The notes under the pieces are model-generated. The model worked only from the letters and a program-made list of their open reading frames with translations. It searched no databases and was not told the origin of the DNA. The position numbers and the translations under genes are program-made. From AP-15 sp963755435 (GTDB taxonomy: Bacteria > Pseudomonadota > Alphaproteobacteria > ATCC43930 > CGMCC-115725): a stretch of DNA of 64,000 nt. The stretch covers positions 558,001 to 622,000 of the forward strand of contig CAVWJX010000005.1 of NCBI GenBank assembly GCA_963755435.1, read 5' to 3'. This document shows positions 45,768 to 53,631 of this stretch, piece by piece (within the stretch, counting starts at the first letter, position 1; each line of letters opens with the position of its first letter).

Positions 45768-46955
45768 GTGAGCATCGGAACCCTGCCGCTGTCGCATTTT
45801 ACCGTCCTTGACCTGACCCATGCGCGGGCCGGCCCGACCGCGGTGCGCCAGCTCGCCGATTGGGGCGCCAACGTGATCAAGATCGAGCAGCGCGGCGATG
45901 ACGGGCGCGACGTCACCGGCTCCAGGCGGGAGGGGTTCGATTTCCAGAATTTGCATCGCAACAAGCGCAGCCTGACCCTCAACCTGAAGACCAAGGAGGG
46001 GCTGGCGATCTTTATGAAGCTTGCCGAAAAGGCCGATGTGGTCGTCGAGAATTTCCGCTCGACGGTCAAGCACCGGCTCGGCGTCGACTATGAGAGCGTC
46101 AAGAAGATCAATCCGCGCATCGTCTATGGCAGCATCTCCGGGTTCGGCCAGACCGGGCCCTACGCCAAGCGGCCGGGGGTCGACCAGATCGCCCAGGGGA
46201 TGGGCGGGCTGATGTCGATCACCGGGCTGCCGGGTCAGGGGCCGGTGCGGGTCGGCATCCCGATCGACGATCTATGCGCCGGGCTCCTGCTCGCCCAGGC
46301 GATGCTGATGGCGCTGATCGAGCGCGAGAAATCGGGCGAGGGGCAGTGGGTGCATACCTCGCTCCTCGAGGCGCAGATCTTCATGCTCGATTTCCAGGCC
46401 TCGCGCTGGCTGATGGCCGGCGAGGTCGCCAAGCAGGCCGGCAACGACCACCCGACCGGGATTCCGACCGGGCTGTTTCCGACCGCCGACGGGCAGATCA
46501 ACATCGCCGCCTCGGGCGACCACATGTTTCGCCGCTTTTGCGAGGCGGCCGATGCGATGGCCTTGCTCGACGACCCCGACTATGCGACTGGGGTCGCGCG
46601 CTCGAAGAACCGCAAGGCGTTGAACGAGAAGATCGCCGAGATCACCAGAAAGCGCCCGAGCGCCTATTGGGTCGAATTGATGAACGAGGTCGGCGTGCCG
46701 TGCGGACCGCTCTATACGATCGACCAGACCTTTGCCGACCCGCAGGTGCAGCACCTCGAAATGGCCCGGCCGATCGACCACCCCAAGCTCGGGCCATTAA
46801 AGGCGGTCGGCCAGGCGATCAACATGATGCGCACGCCCGAGCCGGAAAAGCTGCGGCCGACCCCGGGGCTTGGCGAGCACACCGACGAGGTGCTGCGCGA
46901 ACTCGGCTACAGCGAGGCCGCGATCGGCGAACTGCGCGCCCGCGAGGTGGTCTGA
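45768..46955 (+). CDS. Class III (CaiB/BaiF/Frc family) acyl-CoA transferase
   Basis: The product is 395 residues from GTG 45768, with AAGAAAGGG 8 nt upstream. The family N-terminus FTVLDLTHARAGPTAVRQL, the CoA-binding NLHRNKRSLTLNLKTKEGL, and the catalytic Asp in RPGVDQIAQGMGGLMSITG are all present, as is the late GVPCGPLYTIDQTFADPQV. These enzymes transfer CoA between carboxylic acids. Followed after 102 bp by an enoyl-CoA hydratase, it probably activates the acid handled by this gene group. The substrate is unknown. An upstream in-frame extension to 45561 is not supported by similarity. Confidence 0.92.
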   Translation: MSIGTLPLSHFTVLDLTHARAGPTAVRQLADWGANVIKIEQRGDDGRDVTGSRREGFDFQNLHRNKRSLTLNLKTKEGLAIFMKLAEKADVVVENFRSTVKHRLGVDYESVKKINPRIVYGSISGFGQTGPYAKRPGVDQIAQGMGGLMSITGLPGQGPVRVGIPIDDLCAGLLLAQAMLMALIEREKSGEGQWVHTSLLEAQIFMLDFQASRWLMAGEVAKQAGNDHPTGIPTGLFPTADGQINIAASGDHMFRRFCEAADAMALLDDPDYATGVARSKNRKALNEKIAEITRKRPSAYWVELMNEVGVPCGPLYTIDQTFADPQVQHLEMARPIDHPKLGPLKAVGQAINMMRTPEPEKLRPTPGLGEHTDEVLRELGYSEAAIGELRAREVV

Positions 46956-46983
46956 TCCCAAGGCGGCGTTGCCAGGCGCCGAA

Positions 46984-47017
46984 GGCGACGCGGCGATTTC
47001 GCTGAGATCGCGTCGCC
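46984..47017 (+). promoter_or_regulatory. Hairpin between CoA-transferase and hydratase genes
   Basis: Arms GGCGACGCG (46984-46992) and CGCGTCGCC (47009-47017) pair perfectly around a 16-nt loop. The hairpin lies 28 bp past the CoA-transferase stop and 40 bp before the hydratase ATG. Lacking a T-run, it could be a transcript-stabilising element or a weak attenuator within the operon. Confidence 0.45.
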
Positions 47018-47057
47018 GCACGTCGCGCTGACACCGCAATAAAGGAAGCAAGAACCC

Positions 47058-47858
47058 ATGCTCGACCAACCAATGACCAGCAAGATGATCGCCGAGAAGG
47101 ACGGGGCGATCGGCCATCTGATCTTCAACAACCCGGCCCGGCACAACGCGGTGTCGCTCGAGATGTGGCAGGGGGTCAGCCAGATCATCGACGATTTCGA
47201 GGGTGACGAGGCGATCCGGGTGATCGTCGTCAGCGGCGCCGGCGGGCGGGCTTTTGTCTCCGGCGCCGACATTTCCGAATTCAAGGAACGGCGCGCCTCG
47301 GAGGAGGCGGCTGCCGCCTACGCCCGGATTTCCGAAGGGGCGCGGCTGCGGCTCCAAGAAACCATGAAGCCGACGATCGCGATGATCCGCGGCTATTGCA
47401 TCGGCGGCGGGGTCGCGACCGCACTCGCCTGCGACATGCGGATCGCCGCCGAGGGCTCGAAATTCGGGGTGCCGGCGGCCAAGCTCGGGCTCGGCTATGC
47501 CTATGACGGGATCAAGAAGCTGGTCGACCTGGTCGGGCCGGCCTGCGCCCGCGAGATCTTTTTTACCGCGCGCCAGTTCACCGCCGAGGAGGCGCTGCGC
47601 ATGGGCCTGGTCAACCAGGTGGTGCCGGCGGGCGAGCTCGAAGGCTATGTCAAGAATTACTGCGGGATGATCGCGGCCAATGCGCCGCTGACGGTGCGTT
47701 CGGCCAAGGTCGCCATCCGCGAGGCGCTGAAGGACGAGAGCGCACGCGACCTCGATTTGTGCAAGCGGCTGGTCGCCGAATGCTTCGCCAGCGCCGACTA
47801 CGCCGAAGGCCGCACCGCCTTCATGGAAAAGCGCAAGCCCGCCTTTATCGGGCGTTGA
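47058..47858 (+). CDS. Enoyl-CoA hydratase/isomerase family protein
   Basis: The product is 266 residues of the crotonase fold. Oxyanion-hole segments are AFVSGADISEFKERR and GYCIGGGVATALACDMRIA, followed by GVPAAKLGLGYAYDGIKKL and the RQFTAEEALRMGLVNQVV helix. The second oxyanion segment is canonical, but the catalytic-Glu position of true hydratases reads YAYDGIKKL, so another crotonase activity is possible. AAAGGAAG lies upstream of ATG 47058. It probably shares a transcript with the CoA-transferase. The C-terminal FMEKRKPAF motif is common in bacterial catabolic hydratases. Confidence 0.9.
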   Translation: MLDQPMTSKMIAEKDGAIGHLIFNNPARHNAVSLEMWQGVSQIIDDFEGDEAIRVIVVSGAGGRAFVSGADISEFKERRASEEAAAAYARISEGARLRLQETMKPTIAMIRGYCIGGGVATALACDMRIAAEGSKFGVPAAKLGLGYAYDGIKKLVDLVGPACAREIFFTARQFTAEEALRMGLVNQVVPAGELEGYVKNYCGMIAANAPLTVRSAKVAIREALKDESARDLDLCKRLVAECFASADYAEGRTAFMEKRKPAFIGR

Positions 47859-47994
47859 GGCACCGGGCGTTGACGCATCGGCCGGGGTGGCCGGCCCCGC
47901 CCGCTTTCCCCACGGACAGGGACTCGACCGGGACTCGGGGGGCCGGCACCCTCTGCCGCCGTGGCGGAGAGGGCAACCTCGGCGGCGCGGCGGG

Positions 47995-48537
47995 TCAGGC
48001 GCGGCCTAAGCGGCTCGCCACCTCGGCCTGCCATTGATCGAGCGGCATGAAGCCCGGGGTCTGGCGGCAGTGCTGTTCGGTCTCGGCCATGATTTCGTCG
48101 TTCGGCAGCGATAGGTCGATCGGCACGCCGTGCGGCTGCGGCACGTACCAGGGCGTGTCCATGTAGATTTCGATCTGGTTGCCCTCGGGGTCGGGGAAGT
48201 AGCAGCTGAGCGCGTTGCCGTGGCTGGTCTGCCGGATGGTGTCGATGCCGGCCTCGCGGGCGCGGCCGTAGAGCGTCTTCAGCGCATCGAGATCGGGAAC
48301 CTTGAACGACAGCTGGTTGACCGTGCTGACGCCCTCGGGGGCGCGCCCGGAGACGATGACGAATTGATGGTGATGGCCGGGTGCCGCGGTCATGAAGGCG
48401 AGTTCGCCGCCGCGGCTCGAAATGCCGCGATCGGAGACGACGAGGCCGACGACATTGGTATAAAAGTCGACCATCTTCGACACGTCGCGGGCATAGACGC
48501 CGCAATGCGACAGCTGCGGGTGAATGGGTGACGGCAT
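47995..48537 (-). CDS. VOC-superfamily protein, extradiol-dioxygenase-like
   Basis: The product is 180 residues with two beta-alpha-beta-beta-beta modules. PQLSHCGVYARDVSKMVDFY gives the first His ligand, VNQLSFKVPDLDALKTLYG is the second module, and EGNQIEIYMDTPWY gives the Glu. The usual second His is replaced: the position reads NQLSFKV where family members have HLAF. SHGNALSCYFPDPEGN is typical of catechol 2,3-dioxygenase-type VOC proteins. It lies on the minus strand downstream of HiPIP and the Rieske oxygenase with 46 bp spacing, so the three could be one operon. The activity is uncertain given the ligand change. Confidence 0.82.
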   Translation of the reverse strand: MPSPIHPQLSHCGVYARDVSKMVDFYTNVVGLVVSDRGISSRGGELAFMTAAPGHHHQFVIVSGRAPEGVSTVNQLSFKVPDLDALKTLYGRAREAGIDTIRQTSHGNALSCYFPDPEGNQIEIYMDTPWYVPQPHGVPIDLSLPNDEIMAETEQHCRQTPGFMPLDQWQAEVASRLGRA

Positions 48538-48583
48538 ATTGACCTCCCGAGGTTGAATTCTTCCAAAAGATGGACCCGCCGGG

Positions 48584-48876
48584 TCAATCCGGCAAATCGA
48601 AAAACCGGCACCAGCCGTGCGGGCTGATCGCGCCGGCGACGACAGCGCAGCTGCCGGGCGGGCGGAACAGCGCGCAGGCGGCGCAGCTAAAGCCGCCGCG
48701 CGGCCGGTCCTGGTACTGCGCCGCGGCCTGCGACACCTGCTGTAGCACCGCGGCCGGCCCGCCGAGCGCGGCCACTCCCGACAACAGCCGCAGCAGGCTG
48801 CGTCTCAGCAGCGGCTGCCCCGGTCAGCGCCCCGGTCAGCGCCCCGGTCAGCGCCCCGGTCAGCGGTCGTGGCCAT
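48584..48876 (-). CDS. High-potential iron-sulfur protein (HiPIP), coupled to a Rieske oxygenase gene
   Basis: The C-terminal region holds the HiPIP cluster signature: YQDRPRGGFSCAACALF then PPGSC and AVVAGAISPHGWCRFF, four Cys spaced X2, X8, X12, which bind one [4Fe-4S]. Ahead of it is a Tat-like leader LLRRSLLRLLSG. The ATG at 48876 overlaps the Rieske stop as TGATG, implying coupling, and encodes MATTADRG followed by ADRG repeats. That frame stops at GSRC, and the leader lies in another phase, so one missing base near 48815 (a G in CCGGGGCAG) must be assumed. Otherwise the gene begins at an internal GTG (48784) without a leader. HiPIPs carry electrons in the periplasm. Confidence 0.8.
48818..48865 (-). 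repeat. Four perfect 12-bp tandem repeats in the HiPIP N-terminus
   Basis: Units 48818-48829, 48830-48841, 48842-48853 and 48854-48865 are identical (CCCCGGTCAGCG on the plus strand). They encode repeated ADRG in the frame starting at 48876. The repeat unit is a multiple of three, so copy number changes would keep frame. Confidence 0.9.
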
Positions 48877-50171
48877 CAACGACCGGCGGTCAGCGGCGGC
48901 GCCTGCAGGTAGCTCTCGACCAGCCGGCGGCCGGTTTCGCGCATGATCTTTTTGTCGATCGCCGAGGTCGCGGCCGGTGGCGAGCGCACCACCGTGTTGT
49001 TGCAGTAGGTTGGGATTGCCTTGCCGTTGCCGCGGAACAAGCCCATCGGGTCATGGCCGGCGGCGACTGCGCGAATGCCGCGCCGGATTTGGTTGCGGAA
49101 CATGCTGATCCCCCGATCGGTCTCGCTCAGGTGCTCGAGCCCATGCACCGCGATCGGCCGCTGCGAGACCTGGGCCTCGTAGTCGCCGGGGTGGAGCTGG
49201 CCCTCCTCGTAAGTGTCGGCGGCGAGCTGGCCGGGGAGCATGATGTTGCGGTCGGCCCACCAGGCCGGCGTCGTCACCGCGTCGGTCTCGCAGACATGGC
49301 GGAATTCGATCAGCATCGTGTTGGTGTCGTCGAGCGGAACCGCCCAGCGGGTCATCATCGGACCGCTGAAGGTGCGCTCCTCGCGCCCGGTCTCCCAGAT
49401 CGGCGCCACCTGCTGCAGATTGGGCAGCACCACCTCGACCATGCGGGTCCAGATGTTATCGCCGATCCGGCGGGTCCCGACATAGACCATGCCGATCGGC
49501 GTCTCGACATATTCGAGTTCGGGCAACACGCCGAATTCCTCGGTGAAGACGGCGCCGGCGACGATCGTATGCAAGAACGCGGTATGGACCGGATCCATGG
49601 TGTTTTCATGGACCTGCAGCCAGTTCGCCGGAAAACAATATTTCCGGCCCGGGATCATCCGGTAGCCCGGCCGGTGATAGGTGTCGTAGATCGGGAAGGA
49701 CGGCTTCTGCTCGGGCGGACCCATATAGGCAAAGACGATGCCGTTGGCCTCGTGGATCGGGTAGGCGCCGTGAAACAGGCGATCCTTCAAGGTGCTGTCG
49801 GCCGGCTCGCCCGGGGTTTCGAGGATCGTCCCGTCGCAATCAATGAGCCAGCCATGATAGCAGCAGCGGATGCCTTTGTCGCCGACCAGCCCGAACTCGA
49901 GCGAGGTGCCGCGATGCGGGCAATGCAGCTCCACGAGGCCGGCGGCACCGCTGCGGTCGCGAAACGCGACCAGATCCTCGCCCATGATCTTGAGCCGCAG
50001 CGGCAGGTCTTTCAGATCATCGGAAAAGCACACCGGCTGCCAGAAGCGGCGCAGGTATTCGCCGCCGGGCGTCCCCGGGCCGACATGGGTCAGCTCGGCA
50101 TCCTCGTCGGGGATGTCGCGGTGCAGATACCCGCCATACCGCGTCTTCAAGAACCGGGTCCGGGTCGCCAT
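48876..50171 (-). CDS. Rieske [2Fe-2S] aromatic ring-hydroxylating oxygenase, phthalate-dioxygenase-like
   Basis: The product is 431 residues from ATG 50171, preceded by AGGAGG. The Rieske cluster ligands are ELHCPHRGTSLEFG and IRCCYHGWLID (CxH, Cx2H). The mononuclear iron site is HENTMDPVHTAFLH (His, His with Asp). This layout is of the single-component alpha-only type, such as phthalate 4,5-dioxygenase or Rieske O-demethylases. No ferredoxin or reductase gene follows; the next gene is a HiPIP overlapping the stop codon. The substrate is probably an aromatic acid or methoxy-aromatic. The frame extends upstream to 50870 over the divergent tgt gene, but that part is noise. Confidence 0.92.
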   Translation of the reverse strand: MATRTRFLKTRYGGYLHRDIPDEDAELTHVGPGTPGGEYLRRFWQPVCFSDDLKDLPLRLKIMGEDLVAFRDRSGAAGLVELHCPHRGTSLEFGLVGDKGIRCCYHGWLIDCDGTILETPGEPADSTLKDRLFHGAYPIHEANGIVFAYMGPPEQKPSFPIYDTYHRPGYRMIPGRKYCFPANWLQVHENTMDPVHTAFLHTIVAGAVFTEEFGVLPELEYVETPIGMVYVGTRRIGDNIWTRMVEVVLPNLQQVAPIWETGREERTFSGPMMTRWAVPLDDTNTMLIEFRHVCETDAVTTPAWWADRNIMLPGQLAADTYEEGQLHPGDYEAQVSQRPIAVHGLEHLSETDRGISMFRNQIRRGIRAVAAGHDPMGLFRGNGKAIPTYCNNTVVRSPPAATSAIDKKIMRETGRRLVESYLQAPPLTAGR

Positions 50172-50468
50172 CGGCAGCCTCCTGCAGACGAGCCGCTTCG
50201 AAGAGCGGGTTCTCTGATTTTGCCGGCGAGAATACGACAATCGGCCGCAACGCTCTACCGCAAAAGCCGTTCCGTTGGCAGCGGAAGCGCCGTCAGCGCC
50301 GCCCCGGCGGCCGGCGCCGCGGATGCCGCGGTGGCAATCCCGCTTGCGGTTAGATCGAGTTTTGCTAGAGATGCAGCCAGGGCTTCCTCCAGAGGGCAAC
50401 GGTAGATTGCTGACCCGAGATGGCGGCCGCCGATATCGACACGCTGCAATATCCGGAGATTTCGCCGG
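50172..50468. promoter_or_regulatory. Divergent control region between the Rieske oxygenase and tgt
   Basis: 297 bp separate the two divergent genes, so both promoters must lie here. No riboswitch-like preQ1 fold or other structured RNA was recognised, and no open frame is convincing. Confidence 0.4.
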
Positions 50469-51608
50469 GTGACCATCGGCTTCGAGGTGCTGGCACGGGA
50501 TGGCGCGGCGCGGCGCGGGCGGCTCGTGACGGCGCACGGGGTCGTCGAGACGCCGGCCTTTATGCCGGTCGGCACCGCCGCGACGGTCAAGGCGATGACC
50601 CCCGAGGAGGTCGCCGCCAGCGGCGCGCAGATCCTGCTCGGCAACACTTATCATCTGATGCTGCGCCCCGGCGCGGAACGCATCGCCGCGCTCGGCGGGC
50701 TGCATCGTTTCATGAACTGGCCGCACCCGATCCTGACCGATTCCGGCGGGTTCCAGGTCATGTCGCTCGGCCAGTTGCGCAAGATCGCCGAGGACGGCGT
50801 GACCTTCCGCTCGCATCTCGACGGCAGCGCCCATCTGTTGACCCCGGAGCGCTCGGTCGCGATCCAGCACCTGCTCGGCGCCGATGTGACGATGGCGCTC
50901 GACGAATGCACCGCCTTCCCGGCGGCGCGCGCGGATGTCGAGCGATCGATGGAATTATCGATGCGCTGGGCGGAGCGCTCGCGCGCTGCCTTTGTCGAGC
51001 GGCCGGGCCACGGCATCTTCGGCATCGTCCAGGGCGGCGTTCATCCCGATCTGCGGCTGGAGATGACGGCGCGGCTCACCGAACTCGGCTTTGACGGCTA
51101 TGCCGTGGGCGGGCTCGCGGTTGGCGAGGGGCAGGCGATGATGCTCGACATCCTCGACCTGACGGTGCCGGCATTGCCGGCGGATCGGCCGCGATATCTG
51201 ATGGGGGTCGGCAAGCCCGCCGATCTGGTCGGCGCGGTACGCCGCGGCATCGACATGTTCGACTGCGTATTGCCGACCCGGTCCGGGCGGACGGCCCAGG
51301 CTTTCACCCGCGGCGGCCCGCTCAATCTGCGCAACGCCCGCCACGCCGACGACCCCGCGCCGCTCGATCGCGACTGCCGCTGCCCGGCCTGCACCGGATA
51401 CAGCCGCGCCTATCTGCACCATCTGGTGCGCTGCGGCGAGATCCTCGGCGCGATGCTGCTGACCCAGCACAATCTGCGCTATTATGCCGACCTGATGGCA
51501 GAGATGCGCAGCGCGATCGAGCTGGGCGCATTGGCGGATTTCGCGGCTGCTTTTGTGGCTGCTTTTGCCGGGGCGCAACCGCGATCCGCGCGCGCGACGA
51601 TCGAATGA
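50469..51608 (+). CDS. tgt: Queuine/preQ1 tRNA-ribosyltransferase Tgt
   Basis: Tgt swaps guanine-34 of GUN-anticodon tRNAs for preQ1. The product is 379 residues from GTG 50469. The substrate Asp is in PILTDSGGFQVMSLGQL (D91), the loop GIVQGG follows in GHGIFGIVQGGVHPDL, and GLAVGEGQAMMLDIL is typical. The nucleophile Asp is probably in DMFDCVLPTRSGRTAQ. Zinc ligands are DCRCPACTGYSRAYLHH (three Cys, one His). It is the first gene of a tgt-queF-queG unit, with ATGA overlap to queF. Confidence 0.96.
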   Translation: MTIGFEVLARDGAARRGRLVTAHGVVETPAFMPVGTAATVKAMTPEEVAASGAQILLGNTYHLMLRPGAERIAALGGLHRFMNWPHPILTDSGGFQVMSLGQLRKIAEDGVTFRSHLDGSAHLLTPERSVAIQHLLGADVTMALDECTAFPAARADVERSMELSMRWAERSRAAFVERPGHGIFGIVQGGVHPDLRLEMTARLTELGFDGYAVGGLAVGEGQAMMLDILDLTVPALPADRPRYLMGVGKPADLVGAVRRGIDMFDCVLPTRSGRTAQAFTRGGPLNLRNARHADDPAPLDRDCRCPACTGYSRAYLHHLVRCGEILGAMLLTQHNLRYYADLMAEMRSAIELGALADFAAAFVAAFAGAQPRSARATIE

Positions 51609-52063
51609 CCGAAAAGCCTGACTTGACCCAGCTCGGCCGACCGACCCGGCTGCCGCAATCGCCGGCGGCGGCGGTGCTCGAAACGGTAGCGAACCCGCAT
51701 CCGGGCCTCGTCTACCTGGTGCGCTTCACCTGTCCCGAATTCACCTCGCTGTGCCCGGTCACCGGCCAGCCCGATTTCGCCCATCTGGTGATCGACTACG
51801 TGCCCGAGGCGGCGATCCTCGAAAGCAAGTCGTTAAAGCTCTATCTCGGCTCGTTCCGCAACCACGCGGCGTTCCACGAAGACTGTACCGTCGGCATCGC
51901 CGGCCGGCTGGTCGCGGCCTTGGCGCCGCACTGGCTGCGCATCGCCGGCTACTGGTATCCGCGCGGCGGCATCCCGATCGACGTGTTCTACCAGACCGCC
52001 GCCCCGCCCGACGGGCTGTGGCTGCCCGATCCGGGGGTGGCCCCCTATCGCGGCCGCGGCTGA
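51605..52063 (+). CDS. queF: NADPH-dependent 7-cyano-7-deazaguanine reductase QueF
   Basis: QueF reduces preQ0 to preQ1 with NADPH. The product is 152 residues, the short unimodular form. The nucleophile Cys is C50 in FTCPEFTSLCPVTGQPDF, and the QueF motif ESKSLKLYLGSFRNH is present, as is the Glu/His pair HEDCT. The ATG overlaps tgt by 4 bp (ATGA) and queG begins 7 bp after its stop. This gives the pathway order preQ0 reduction, tRNA insertion and final epoxide reduction; queA is not in the window. Confidence 0.96.
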   Translation: MTEKPDLTQLGRPTRLPQSPAAAVLETVANPHPGLVYLVRFTCPEFTSLCPVTGQPDFAHLVIDYVPEAAILESKSLKLYLGSFRNHAAFHEDCTVGIAGRLVAALAPHWLRIAGYWYPRGGIPIDVFYQTAAPPDGLWLPDPGVAPYRGRG

Positions 52064-52069
52064 GCCGGA

Positions 52070-53200
52070 ATGGCCGACCCAATCCGCGCGGCGATCCGCG
52101 ACCGGGCTTTGGCCGAAGGGTTTGACGCGGTGGGCTTTGCCGAGGCCCGTCTCGATGACGAGGCGCGCACCGGGCTCGCCGAGTTCATCGCCCGCGGCTA
52201 TCACGGCGACATGGGCTGGCTCGCCGGCACCGAAGCGCGGCGCGGCGACCCTCAAATGCTATGGCCCGAGGCCCGCACCATCGTCGTGCTCGGGGTCAAT
52301 TACGCCCCCGCGGACGACCCGCTGGCGGCGCAGCGCAGGCCCGATCGCGGCGCCGTCTCGGTCTATGCGCGCGGCCGCGATTATCACGACACCTTGAGGC
52401 GCCGGCTCAAGGTGCTGGCGCATTGGATCGACCGGCAATGGCCGGGCGCCTTGAAGCTTTTTGTCGACACCGCGCCGGTCATGGAAAAGCCGCTGGCGCA
52501 GCAGGCCGGGCTCGGCTGGCAAGGAAAGCACACCAACCTCGTCTCGCGCGAGTTCGGCTCGTGGCTGTTTCTCGGCGAGATCTATCTGGCGCTGGCGCTC
52601 GATCCCGATCCGCCCGAGCCCGACCATTGCGGCGCCTGCCGGCGCTGCCTCGATGCCTGCCCGACCGCGGCGTTCCCGGCGCCGCACCGGCTCGATGCGC
52701 GGCGCTGCATCTCGTATCTGACGATCGAGCACAAAGGCATGATCCCGCTCGAATTTCGCGCGGCGATCGGCAACCGCATCTATGGCTGCGACGATTGTCT
52801 CGCGGTCTGCCCGTGGAACAAATTCGCCCGCGCCGCGCACGAGCCCGATTTTCTGCCGCGCGCCGGGCTGACCGCACCGCGTCTGGCTGATCTGGCCCGC
52901 CTCGACGACGCGGCCTTCCGCCGGCTGTTCGCCGGCTCGCCGGTCAAGCGCATCGGCCGCGACCGGTTCTTGCGCAACGTCTTGATCGCGATCGGCAATG
53001 GCGAGCCGGGCGACGAGCTGCTCGGCGCGGTGCAGCGCTGTCTCGACGACCCGGCGGAATTGGTCCGCGCCGCCGCGGTCTGGGCGTTCGCCCGGCTGGC
53101 CCCGCGGTCAGCCTATATGGCCGAGCGCGCCCGCCGGCTCGACGACGAGGGATCAGCGCTGGTCCGCGACGAATGGGGGCGCCGGCGGTCCGGCGGTTGA
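52070..53200 (+). CDS. queG: Epoxyqueuosine reductase QueG
   Basis: QueG is a cobalamin- and [4Fe-4S]-dependent reductase that turns epoxyqueuosine into queuosine in tRNA. The product is 376 residues. The ferredoxin-like clusters are DHCGACRRCLDACPTAAF and CDDCLAVCPWNKF, and FVDTAPVMEKPLAQQAGLGW near residue 130 is the family hallmark. HEAT-like helices end the protein (VQRCLDDPAELVRAAAVWA). It is the last gene of the tgt-queF-queG unit. The presence of QueG implies cobalamin supply in the organism. Confidence 0.95.
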   Translation: MADPIRAAIRDRALAEGFDAVGFAEARLDDEARTGLAEFIARGYHGDMGWLAGTEARRGDPQMLWPEARTIVVLGVNYAPADDPLAAQRRPDRGAVSVYARGRDYHDTLRRRLKVLAHWIDRQWPGALKLFVDTAPVMEKPLAQQAGLGWQGKHTNLVSREFGSWLFLGEIYLALALDPDPPEPDHCGACRRCLDACPTAAFPAPHRLDARRCISYLTIEHKGMIPLEFRAAIGNRIYGCDDCLAVCPWNKFARAAHEPDFLPRAGLTAPRLADLARLDDAAFRRLFAGSPVKRIGRDRFLRNVLIAIGNGEPGDELLGAVQRCLDDPAELVRAAAVWAFARLAPRSAYMAERARRLDDEGSALVRDEWGRRRSGG

Positions 53201-53278
53201 GGTGCAGGCGTCGCACGATGGTTGCGCGCGGCAAATTCGCCCGGCACACTCCGCCCGGCCATCAGCGACGGACTCCTC

Positions 53279-53608
53279 ATGCGAAACTTGCGCGCGCTTG
53301 CCTCGATCGTTCTCTTGGTCGCCGGCTGCACCCCCTACATCCCGGTCAAGCCGGCCTTCGGCATCAGCGCGCTCGCTCCGACCGGCTCGATCCCGCCGGA
53401 ATTCGCCCGGTTCAACAATTACGATCCGCGGGTCAACACGGTGCTCGCCGACGAGATTTGCGCCACGCCCTATCGGCCCGAAGTCGAGAAATCCCTGACC
53501 GCGAACCCGGGCGAGATCCTCGCCGCGCGCGGCCGCTGCCAGCGCTACGACATCCCGTTCCCGGAACTGAGCCGGCTCTCGGAACCGACGCCCGAACCCC
53601 CGCAGTAA
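53279..53608 (+). CDS. Small putative lipoprotein, function unknown
   Basis: The product is 109 residues from ATG 53279. MRNLRALASIVLLVAGC gives a signal with lipobox LVAGC (Cys17). The mature part is Pro-rich and holds NNYDPRVNTVLADEICATPY and ARGRCQRYDIPFPELS with two Cys that could pair. I do not recognise a family. It follows queG by 78 bp on the same strand and converges on the glycosyltransferase gene. A longer frame to 53222 would hide the signal peptide, so the later start is preferred. Confidence 0.6.
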   Translation: MRNLRALASIVLLVAGCTPYIPVKPAFGISALAPTGSIPPEFARFNNYDPRVNTVLADEICATPYRPEVEKSLTANPGEILAARGRCQRYDIPFPELSRLSEPTPEPPQ

Positions 53609-53631
53609 ATCAGGCGCCGATCGGCACGGGC

